From positions 1 to 18,979 of the forward strand of contig CAZUGV010000018.1 of assembly GCA_964620425.1 (NCBI GenBank): a stretch of DNA of 18,979 nucleotides. The letters run 5' to 3'. Of this stretch, positions 6,672-14,034 are shown one piece after another; within the stretch, counting starts at the first letter, position 1; every line of letters begins with the position of its first letter. Made by a program: the position numbers and the translations under genes. Source of the stretch: DASXUG01 sp964620425. GTDB lineage: Bacteria > Pseudomonadota > Gammaproteobacteria > Burkholderiales > Methylophilaceae. The notes below the pieces were generated by a model. The model was not told the origin of the DNA, searched no databases, and saw nothing but the letters and a program-made list of their open reading frames with translations.

Positions 6672-7840
6672 GTAGCAACAAAACTAGGAAAATCATCATC
6701 ATCTGTTTGTGCATGATGCTCGTTGCGATTATTTTGGTTTTTGCAATGAACAAGCTGTCACACTCAAGGACAAACTCGACTAACACTAAAGCAAGTGCCC
6801 CGCAATTAGGTGCTGGCAAAGCCGTGCTTACAGTGGAAACAACACAGCCAACCCAACAAAACTTGCCTTTGAAAATTCGTATTAATGGCACGATTTCAGC
6901 TTGGCAAGAGGCACAAGTTGGCGCTGAAATTGGTGGCTTACGCATTTCGCAAGTGCTGGCTGATATTGGAGATGAAGTAAAACGTGGCCAATTATTAGTC
7001 GCACTGAATGATGAAACCATTATCGCTGCTTTGCACAAACAACAAGCAACCGTTGCCGCTAACAAAGCCAGCCTTGCCGAAGCAAAATCCAACGCAGATC
7101 GCGCACGTGAAATTAAAGATAGCGGCGCCATTTCCACACAACAAATCAATCAATATTTAATCGCAGAAGAAACCGCAAAAGCCAACCTAGCGGCCTCGCA
7201 AGCAGAGCTTGAAAATCAACAAATTCAGCTCAAACATACACGCATTGTCGCAGCGGATGATGGGATTATCTCTTCTCGTAGTGCCAATCTTGGCAATGTG
7301 GTTTCCACAGGCAGTGAGCTATTTAAACTCATCAGACAAGCACGTATTGAATGGCGAGCCGAGGTCAATGCGGAGCAGCTATCCCACATACACAAAGGTC
7401 AGAAAGTCAATCTAGCGCTACCGAATGGCAAAGAGATCATAGGGTATGTACGTAGCACTGCACCAACACTAGATGCAAATACACGCAACGCGTTAGTGTA
7501 TGTCGACATTGCTAAACATGCCGCGCCCCCTGGTATGTATGCACAAGGCGAGATTGAAACTGGCCATCAGCCTGCACTCTTAGTGCCCCAAGCAACTGTA
7601 ATTATGCGCGACGGCAGAAGCTATGTGTTTGAAGTGGGCGCTAATCAACATGTGATACAGCACGCCATTACAACTGGTCGCCGCACAGGAGATTTGGTAG
7701 AAATCACCAGCAACTTTACGGGCAATGATGCCACTGGCGCTGGCGTTACGATCAACACCAAACTTGTCGCGACGGGCGGTGCATTCTTAAATGATGGCGA
7801 CATCGTCAGCGTCACTAACACACAAAAGGCGGCAAAATGA
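6668..7840 (+). CDS. RND efflux periplasmic adaptor (membrane fusion protein)
   Basis: A 390-residue adaptor that bridges the pump and the outer membrane channel. Residues 9-27 form an N-terminal membrane anchor; there is no lipobox cysteine at its end, so unlike AcrA it seems not to be lipidated. Then come a first lipoyl half (INGTISAWQEAQVGAEIGG, about 75-95), VLADIGDEVKRGQLL, an alpha-helical hairpin (about 120-195), the second lipoyl half with RIVAADDGIISSR and GNVVSTG, a beta-barrel domain and the membrane-proximal domain with PALLVPQATVIMRDG and the ending TGGAFLNDGDIV. The ATG at 6668 overlaps the OMF stop (ATGA) and has GGAG at a good distance; reading further upstream would run into the OMF gene. 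Its own stop overlaps the start of the pump gene. Confidence 0.95.
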   Translation: MSSNKTRKIIIICLCMMLVAIILVFAMNKLSHSRTNSTNTKASAPQLGAGKAVLTVETTQPTQQNLPLKIRINGTISAWQEAQVGAEIGGLRISQVLADIGDEVKRGQLLVALNDETIIAALHKQQATVAANKASLAEAKSNADRAREIKDSGAISTQQINQYLIAEETAKANLAASQAELENQQIQLKHTRIVAADDGIISSRSANLGNVVSTGSELFKLIRQARIEWRAEVNAEQLSHIHKGQKVNLALPNGKEIIGYVRSTAPTLDANTRNALVYVDIAKHAAPPGMYAQGEIETGHQPALLVPQATVIMRDGRSYVFEVGANQHVIQHAITTGRRTGDLVEITSNFTGNDATGAGVTINTKLVATGGAFLNDGDIVSVTNTQKAAK

Positions 7841-10800
7841 ATTTTTCTGCTTGGTCTATCCGCAACCCCGTTCCGTCGATATTGCTATTTGCAGTCCTCA
7901 CCTACATTGGGCTAGTGAGCTTAAAAAATTTAAGCATTCAGAACTTTCCTGATATTGAAATCCCAGTCATTTCAGTCAGCGCTACGCTAGAAGGTGCCGC
8001 GCCGCCCCAATTAGAAACTGAAGTTGCCCGCAAAATTGAAGACAAGATTGCCAGTATTGGTGGCATTGAGCATATTCGCACCACGATTACGGATGGCTCA
8101 GTCAATATCAGCGTCGAATTTAGCATCGACAAAAACTCTGAAGAGGCACTCAACCAAGTTCGCAATGCTGTAGATAGCGCACGCTCAGACCTCCCTGCCA
8201 CGTTACTCAACCCCGTCGTCTCTAAGCTCAACACGTCTGGCAACACGCTATTAACTTATGTGGTTGAAACCAAGCATATGAGCGAGCAAGAGCTCTCTTG
8301 GTTTATTGATAATGATTTATCCAAAGCACTTTTATCTGTCAAAGGTGTGGGTAAAATTGCGCGTATCGGCGGGGTTGACCGCGAAATTCAGGTGAACCTA
8401 GACCCTACCCTAATGGCAGGTTTGGGAGTTACTGCAGCAGATGTCTCCAGTCAGCTCAAGAAAGTACAGCAAGATGCTTCTGGCGGACGCGGCGACATCG
8501 GCAATGCCATACAGTCATTCCGCACATTAGGCGCGGTTGGTTCGGTTGAAGAAATTGCCAATCTCGATATTCCTCTGAGCACGGGCAAGCACGTCAAACT
8601 TGATCAAGTCGCCCATATGATTGACACCAATGCAGAGCGCTCAACCTATGCCACGCTGGATGGCAAACCCGTGATTGGGTTTGAAATTACGCGCGTCAGA
8701 GGCACCAGTGAGGTGACGGTAGCGAAAGCCGTGCGAGAGGAAATCAATCGTTTATCTAAACTCAACCCAAATCTACAAATTAAAGAAGCCTTTAATTCCG
8801 TAAAACCCGTAGAAGACAATTACGAAGGCTCAATGCACCTGTTATACGAAGGTGCAATCCTCGCAGTCATCGTCGTTTGGTTATTTTTACGAGATTGGCG
8901 TGCCACCTTGGTGGCTACCATTGCCTTACCACTGTCGATTATCCCCACCTTTGCTGCCATGTATTACGCAAACTTTAGCTTAAATGTGCTCACATTGCTG
9001 GCGCTTGCGCTCGTTGTCGGTATTTTGGTGGATGACGCCATTGTCGAAATTGAAAACATCGTGCGCCATTTGCGCATGGGCAAAACGCCCTACCAAGCCG
9101 CAATGGAAGCCGCCGATGAAATTGGCTTTGCGGTGATAGCAACCACTTTCACATTAGTTGCCGTTTTCTTACCAACAGCCTTTATGGGTGGCATTCCTGG
9201 CAAATTCTTTAAACAATTTGGCATGACCGCCGCGGTGGCTGTCATGGCATCGCTCTTGGTCGCGCGCTTACTCACACCGATGATGTCGGCCTATATTTTA
9301 AAAGCCCACGCATCCGTCGTTGAACGAGATAGCGTATTGATGCGCGCTTATTTAAACATCGTGCATTGGTGTTTAAAATGGCGCAAAACCACCTTGTTCG
9401 GCATCACACTTTTTATTATCGGCTCCTTGGCTTTGGTACCGCTATTGCCTAAAGGCTTTGTACCTGCGGCAGATACCAGTCAAACGCGCGTTATGCTAGA
9501 ACTGCAACCGGGTAGCACTTTGCAGCAAACCCGTGAAGTGGTAGCTAAAGCGGAGGATATTTTAAAACACATTCCTGAAGTGACTCAGGTATTTAGCGCC
9601 GTTGGGGTTAGCAGCTCAGGTGGGGGCGGACCTAATGCAACCACCACCAGCAATGATGTGCGCAAAGCAACGCTAACGGTGAACCTGCTAGACCGACAAC
9701 ATCGCCCGCAAAAACAATCTGAAATTGAAAATAATATCCGTGAACAGCTAAAATCACTCACAGGCACACGCATATCAGTAGGCGCTGGCGGCAATGGCGA
9801 GCGCTTACAAGTGACCCTTGCGAGTGATGACCCATTTGCATTACAAGCGGCTAGTAAATCAGTGGAGCATGATTTACGCACCATTAAAGGTTTAGGCAAT
9901 ATCACCTCAAGCGCCAGCTTACAACGCCCAGAAATTCAAATCACGCCTGATTTTGCTAAAGCTGCGGAACTAGGCGTTACAGTGCAATCATTGGCAGATG
10001 TTGTGCGTACCGCTACCGCTGGCGATTTCTCCAACACCATCCCCAAACTTAACTTACCACAACGCCAAGTGCCCATCCGTGTTCGCTTAGATGCGGCTTT
10101 CCGCCAAGATTTTAATGAAATCACTCAATTACGCGTTCCTTCAAAAAATGGCAGCGTGCCGCTATCTACCGTTGCCAATATAGAATTTGGCGGCGGCGCA
10201 ACACAAATCAACCGCTTAGACCGTATGCGCAACATCACTTTTGAAGTGGAGTTGGGCGGCCGCCAGATTGGTGATGTCGTCAAAGAGGTTGCCGCATTAC
10301 CTGCCATTCAAACCCTACCACCCAGTGTTAAACAACTGCAATCTGGCGATGCGCAACGCATGGCAGAATTATTCGGCAGTTTTGGCTCTGCCATGTTGAT
10401 AGGCGTGATGTGTATTTATGTCGTGTTAGTGCTGTTATTCCACGATTTTCTGCAACCCATTACCATTTTGGGGGCATTACCACTCTCACTTGGCGGCGCT
10501 TTTCTTGCCTTACTCGTCACCAACAGCAGCTTTTCCATGCCATCCGTGATTGGCCTGCTGATGCTAATGGGGGTCGTCACCAAAAACTCAATTCTACTAG
10601 TGGAGTACGCCATTATCGCAAGACGAGATCGTGGATTGAATCGACTAGATGCGTTGATTGATGCCTGCCGCAAACGCGCCAGACCTATCTTAATGACCAC
10701 CATCGCAATGGGCGCAGGCATGTTGCCGATTGCCTTAGGCTTTGGCGCAGACCCAAGTTTTCGCGCACCAATGGCAGTAACCGTCATCGGCGGTCTAATC

Positions 10801-10905
10801 ACCTCAACCTTTTTAAGTTTATTGGTGATACCCGTGGGCTATACTTATGTCGATGATTTACTGCAAAAGATACGGGTTATTACACGCAAATTAAAAACAC
10901 ACTGA
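7837..10905 (+). CDS. RND-family efflux permease (HAE1-type inner membrane pump)
   Basis: A 1022-residue proton-driven pump of the AcrB superfamily, slightly shorter than AcrB (1049). It opens with FSAWSIRNPVPSILLF, the usual N terminus and first membrane helix, followed by the IQNFPDIEIPVISV porter start. In the fourth membrane helix GILVDDAIVEIENI holds the proton-relay pair D399-D400 (AcrB D407/D408); in the tenth-helix region VVTKNSILLVEYA holds K916 (AcrB K940). Two large periplasmic loops and GGIPGKFFKQFG are also typical. A glycine-rich stretch SSSGGGGPNATTTSNDV lies in the second loop. The RND class is the multidrug type, not the metal (HME) type, judged from the DD motif. The substrate cannot be read from sequence. 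It is the last efflux gene; the lipoprotein gene follows after 44 nt. Confidence 0.96.
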   Translation: MNFSAWSIRNPVPSILLFAVLTYIGLVSLKNLSIQNFPDIEIPVISVSATLEGAAPPQLETEVARKIEDKIASIGGIEHIRTTITDGSVNISVEFSIDKNSEEALNQVRNAVDSARSDLPATLLNPVVSKLNTSGNTLLTYVVETKHMSEQELSWFIDNDLSKALLSVKGVGKIARIGGVDREIQVNLDPTLMAGLGVTAADVSSQLKKVQQDASGGRGDIGNAIQSFRTLGAVGSVEEIANLDIPLSTGKHVKLDQVAHMIDTNAERSTYATLDGKPVIGFEITRVRGTSEVTVAKAVREEINRLSKLNPNLQIKEAFNSVKPVEDNYEGSMHLLYEGAILAVIVVWLFLRDWRATLVATIALPLSIIPTFAAMYYANFSLNVLTLLALALVVGILVDDAIVEIENIVRHLRMGKTPYQAAMEAADEIGFAVIATTFTLVAVFLPTAFMGGIPGKFFKQFGMTAAVAVMASLLVARLLTPMMSAYILKAHASVVERDSVLMRAYLNIVHWCLKWRKTTLFGITLFIIGSLALVPLLPKGFVPAADTSQTRVMLELQPGSTLQQTREVVAKAEDILKHIPEVTQVFSAVGVSSSGGGGPNATTTSNDVRKATLTVNLLDRQHRPQKQSEIENNIREQLKSLTGTRISVGAGGNGERLQVTLASDDPFALQAASKSVEHDLRTIKGLGNITSSASLQRPEIQITPDFAKAAELGVTVQSLADVVRTATAGDFSNTIPKLNLPQRQVPIRVRLDAAFRQDFNEITQLRVPSKNGSVPLSTVANIEFGGGATQINRLDRMRNITFEVELGGRQIGDVVKEVAALPAIQTLPPSVKQLQSGDAQRMAELFGSFGSAMLIGVMCIYVVLVLLFHDFLQPITILGALPLSLGGAFLALLVTNSSFSMPSVIGLLMLMGVVTKNSILLVEYAIIARRDRGLNRLDALIDACRKRARPILMTTIAMGAGMLPIALGFGADPSFRAPMAVTVIGGLITSTFLSLLVIPVGYTYVDDLLQKIRVITRKLKTH

Positions 10906-10949
10906 TTGTTGGTCAAATGAATACTAAATGGTGAAGATATAGACAAAAT

Positions 10950-12452
10950 ATGAATCATTCAAAAAGCGCTCAAATATGCCATAAAATAAAACAATGCATA
11001 TTGATCATTGGTATAGTCAGTCTGAGCATAAGTGGTTGTAGAAAAGCTCCTCCCCCTATTATTCCAAAAGAGGGGGAAGTCGTGACATGGAGGCCAAGCT
11101 CAGAACTCATCATAAGAGCCGTGCTAGGAGAACGGCGTGAGCATATACCAGACACACATTGCACTCGATGTGAAGATGAATTTTACCGTCCTGAGCAAGA
11201 GCGTTATTTAGGTCAATTTCCGGTTGATTATGAACCAGAAAAATTTCCCACTATCAGTGAAGAGGAAGCAAAAAAAGCTCCATTAGGACTCCCCTTTAAC
11301 GGATTAGAGTTTAATTTGATGCTGAACGGTGCGAAGGCTAAAGCAACAGATAGGTCGATGAATTTAGAGTTGGATGATGTTAACCAAGTCAAGGTGCAGA
11401 TTGATTATCTGGGTGATTTAGATGATATTGATTTCACAGAGTCCACATACGAAAAATATAAAGAATCTCCAGAGTTTAAACAAGCCTTACAAACACATGA
11501 ATTTGGTCTTGATTGCTCTACCGAAAATGGCACAGGAATTGTAAAAAAATGCTTTGGGGCATCTGAAGATAAACAAATCTCAGGAGTTTATATTACTTCG
11601 TTTGGTGATGATGGTTGGCTAAATGGCCAATCTTCTGCACTTATTTATGGCGGAATACGAGTGAATTGGAAGATGCATCGCCAAAATTTAAAGCATTGGA
11701 AGGAAGTGGATGCGGCTATTTGGCGCTTGTTGGGAGCTTGGAATGTTTCACCGCATCCTGAGACACCAATCTATTTTGATAAAAATAAAGAAGGGGATTT
11801 AGTTGCTTGGCAATTAGCGCCTCAGTTAATTATTAAAACAAATTTAGGACAACGAAAAGTCAAAAGTTATAAGAGTTTTGATTCATCACGCTTTTTAGGG
11901 CAGTTTGCAATTGATTATCAGCCAAAAAAAGAAAGTCTTTTAGATAACAAGGTGCAAATAGAGGACATTTCAAACATACAAGAAGGGTTAACCTTCAATT
12001 TATTACTTAATCAAAAGCAAAATTTGCGTATTTACGATTTTTATTCCAGATCGGTGGAGGATCAGGTCAAAGTTAGCATCTCTAGAAGCGGGGGTGGGGG
12101 TAATACGCAAAACCCTAGAGAGTGGATTAAGTATCTACTTAGCCTTGGCAGCTTTATTATTACCGGAGAAAAATTCGACCGTTTTGGAATGGAATGTTAT
12201 CCAAAAGAATACGGAGATTTAATTTGCATTGTAAAGGCCAACAATTCAGAGCATTCTGAATTTTTAATACAAGTTGATCGTGGAATCATCAACTATCCAA
12301 GCACAGGCTCAGTTACCGGGGAAGTCTTTACAGAAAAATATGGCGGTTATGTTAGTGTTAGATGGAGAACTGCTCTTGCTAACCTAAAAGACTGGCAAGA
12401 AATAGACTCTGCTATTTGGCGCCATTTAGACACTTGGAACGTAGCCCAATAA
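10950..12452 (+). CDS. Unrecognised lipoprotein with an internal tandem duplication
   Basis: A 500-residue protein of a family I do not recognise. A hydrophobic signal (about 16-26) ends in a good lipobox, SISGC, with the lipidation site at C30 and R31 next, so export and outer-membrane anchoring are likely. The mature part is two copies of one unit, residues 42-266 and 282-499. Shared blocks are (G)E/D-V/L-V-x-W, LGxR, RxLGQFxxDYxP, GLxFNLxLN, QVKV, FGx(D/E)C, YGGxxVxW and a closing IWRxLxxWNV. Each copy has a cysteine pair (C189/C201 and C416/C426), plausibly a disulfide; the first copy alone has C71-x2-C74. Arginine codons AGA/AGG and ATA are more frequent than in the pump gene, hinting at transfer. 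It could share the efflux transcript. A role as an immunity or envelope lipoprotein is only a guess. Confidence 0.85.
   Translation: MNHSKSAQICHKIKQCILIIGIVSLSISGCRKAPPPIIPKEGEVVTWRPSSELIIRAVLGERREHIPDTHCTRCEDEFYRPEQERYLGQFPVDYEPEKFPTISEEEAKKAPLGLPFNGLEFNLMLNGAKAKATDRSMNLELDDVNQVKVQIDYLGDLDDIDFTESTYEKYKESPEFKQALQTHEFGLDCSTENGTGIVKKCFGASEDKQISGVYITSFGDDGWLNGQSSALIYGGIRVNWKMHRQNLKHWKEVDAAIWRLLGAWNVSPHPETPIYFDKNKEGDLVAWQLAPQLIIKTNLGQRKVKSYKSFDSSRFLGQFAIDYQPKKESLLDNKVQIEDISNIQEGLTFNLLLNQKQNLRIYDFYSRSVEDQVKVSISRSGGGGNTQNPREWIKYLLSLGSFIITGEKFDRFGMECYPKEYGDLICIVKANNSEHSEFLIQVDRGIINYPSTGSVTGEVFTEKYGGYVSVRWRTALANLKDWQEIDSAIWRHLDTWNVAQ
11073..12446 (+). repeat. Two diverged in-frame copies within the lipoprotein gene
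   Basis: Copy 1 is 11073-11747 (225 codons) and copy 2 is 11793-12446 (218 codons), joined by a 15-codon linker. The copies are alike at protein level across their full length, most clearly at the ends (VDAAIWRLLGAWNV versus IDSAIWRHLDTWNV), but are too diverged at DNA level to look like a recent duplication. Confidence 0.85.
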
Positions 12453-12463
12453 AATATATTGGG
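12445..12463 (+). other. Small stem-loop over the lipoprotein stop codon
   Basis: CCCAATA (12445-12451) and TATTGGG (12457-12463) form a perfect 7-bp stem around a 5-nt loop that includes the end of the TAA stop. There is no T-tract, so it is not a classical intrinsic terminator; it may protect the mRNA 3' end or mean nothing. Confidence 0.3.
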
Positions 12464-12724
12464 AACGTGTGCAGGCGAAATAAAAAACAACCCTTTTGAA
12501 ATCTAATTTATTGGATATTGAAATTTAGGATCGACTGGCTGATATGAGCCGATTTAAGCATAAGGAATATTTTGCTGAGTGACTGCACTTATTTGTATTT
12601 CTGAAGTTGGCGAAAAATGAATTATTAAACTGGCTATGAATGATAATGATAATTTTAGGTAGCCATTTTGAGTTGTTATCGGTGGCATCTTCAGTCATGA
12701 ATACTCAGGTAAAAAGGTAAACAA
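12453..12724. other. Intergenic gap between convergent lipoprotein and truB genes
   Basis: This 272-nt AT-rich stretch holds no convincing gene and no strong terminator in either direction. The only structures seen are the inverted repeat TGGCTA (12631-12636) / TAGCCA (12660-12665) with 23 nt between, followed by TTTT on the plus strand, and inside it two tandem GATAAT hexamers (12642-12653) that resemble two thirds of a Fur box. A small GGCT/AGCC dyad lies near 12540. None is strong enough to name. Confidence 0.4.
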
Positions 12725-13630
12725 CTATTTATTCACTATCAAACGCCTAGGCGCGATGCGCCCAGCCTCGGTCTGCTCGCCTAACCCTAAAAAAACACCG
12801 CTTTCAGAATAGATTCTAAACATGCCTGATAAATTTAAACCAGATTTCCAGACTTCTTGCCCACGCTTGAGGTAAAAAGCGCTTTCTTCATCTATCAACA
12901 CTTTGGGCAAATCTTCAATGGCTGAGTCTGGTGGTAATAATGCGGCATCACGCGCTTCAACGGTCATATGTTCCAACGCCTCTATGGTAAGCGCTTGGGC
13001 TAAATCGTAATGCGCTGTCGTCAGCCGCCGCAACCCTGCCAAATGCGCACCACAGCCTAATTTAGCGCCAATATCTTCTGCCAAAGTGCGGATATACGTG
13101 CCTTTGCTACAGACAACGGTTACATCCAGCACATCATTCATCAAGCTGTGAAATTGAATATCAAAAATCGTGACTTCCCTTGCCGCACGCTCAAGTTCAA
13201 CACCAGCTCTTGCATACTCATACAACGCCTTGCCCTCGTGCTTTAAAGCCGAGTACATTGGCGGCACTTGCTTAATATCCCCTATAAACTGCTTAATGAC
13301 CGCCTGAATTTCAGACAAGCCAACAGTTACAGCTTGCGTTGTAAGCACTTCACCTTCGGCATCGGCTGTCGTGGTGGTTGCGCCTAATTTGATTAAAGCA
13401 CGATAGCTTTTATCGGCATCTAATAAAAAATGAGAGAACTTGGTGGCTTCGCCAAAACATATTGGCAACAACCCTGTTGCGAGCGGATCTAAACTGCCAG
13501 TATGGCCAGCTTTAGCCGCCTGATAAATGCGCTTAACGATTTGTAGCGCTTGATTAGATGAAATACCGAGAGGTTTATCAAGCAGCAAAACGCCGCTAAT
13601 TTCGCGTTTGATTCTTTTAAATTGCGCCAT
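12725..13630 (-). CDS. truB: tRNA pseudouridine-55 synthase
   Basis: A 301-residue TruB, which makes pseudouridine 55 in the T loop of most tRNAs and also acts as a tRNA folding chaperone. The N-terminal GVLLLDKPLGISSNQAL and the catalytic motif GHTGSLDPLATG with nucleophile D48 are intact, followed by GEATKF, KSYRALIKLG, the QVPPMYSALKHEGKALYEYAR block and SKGTYIRTLAEDIG. The C-terminal PUA-like part ends with GRIAPRRLI. The ATG at 13630 is 18 nt after the rbfA stop; no good Shine-Dalgarno sequence is visible, so coupling to rbfA is likely. It is the last gene of the rimP operon here, because rpsO is displaced. Confidence 0.97.
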   Translation of the reverse strand: MAQFKRIKREISGVLLLDKPLGISSNQALQIVKRIYQAAKAGHTGSLDPLATGLLPICFGEATKFSHFLLDADKSYRALIKLGATTTTADAEGEVLTTQAVTVGLSEIQAVIKQFIGDIKQVPPMYSALKHEGKALYEYARAGVELERAAREVTIFDIQFHSLMNDVLDVTVVCSKGTYIRTLAEDIGAKLGCGAHLAGLRRLTTAHYDLAQALTIEALEHMTVEARDAALLPPDSAIEDLPKVLIDEESAFYLKRGQEVWKSGLNLSGMFRIYSESGVFLGLGEQTEAGRIAPRRLIVNK

Positions 13631-13648
13631 GATACGGCTTAAATATGC

Positions 13649-14002
13649 TTATTCTTTGGTGGGGTTTGACAGTGCATCATCAATCAATTGCGCCATTTTC
13701 ATGCCGCGATCTATGGACGCATCATAGACAAAATGCAACTGAGGCACGGTGCGCAACAACATGCGTTTTGCTAATTGGGTGCGTAGAAAACCTGCAGACT
13801 TTTCTAGCCCTTCTTGTAGCTCTTTTGTGCCTTGCTTTGCACTATAGAATATTTTGGCATGCGCCATGTCGCCCGTCACTTCAACTTCAGTCACGGTGAC
13901 CATGCCTACACGCGGATCTTTCACTTCAAACTGAAGTAAATCAGCTAATTCGCGCTGCATTTGTTCTGCAACGCGAACACTGCGGGAAAAGTCTTTTGCC
14001 AT
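13649..14002 (-). CDS. rbfA: 30S ribosome-binding factor A
   Basis: A 117-residue RbfA, a late 30S assembly factor with one KH-type domain that binds near the 16S 5' helix 1 region and is important in the cold. The start MAKDFSRSVRVAEQMQREL, the LADLLQFEVKDPRVG block, VTVTEVEVTGDMAHAKIFYS and the kink region around KSAGFLR are as in the family, as is the C-terminal HFVYDASIDRGMKM. AGGAAG precedes the ATG at 14002 at a good distance. It lies 32 nt after infB and 18 nt before truB, the usual order. Confidence 0.97.
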   Translation of the reverse strand: MAKDFSRSVRVAEQMQRELADLLQFEVKDPRVGMVTVTEVEVTGDMAHAKIFYSAKQGTKELQEGLEKSAGFLRTQLAKRMLLRTVPQLHFVYDASIDRGMKMAQLIDDALSNPTKE

Positions 14003-14034
14003 ATACTTCCTATAGTCTCATTTGTGAATTAAAA

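Noticed and set aside
7209..7415. 68-residue reading frame overlapping the adaptor gene in another frame
   Set aside because: It lies entirely within a well-conserved coding region and shows no recognisable features.
10950..12452. Assigning the lipoprotein as a type VI secretion immunity protein
   Set aside because: Some such immunity proteins are lipoproteins, sometimes duplicated, but no effector or secretion gene is present in the window, so the name is not supported.
4351..12724. Insertion sequence or integron carrying the efflux module
   Set aside because: No transposase, integrase, terminal inverted repeat or target duplication can be seen at either edge.
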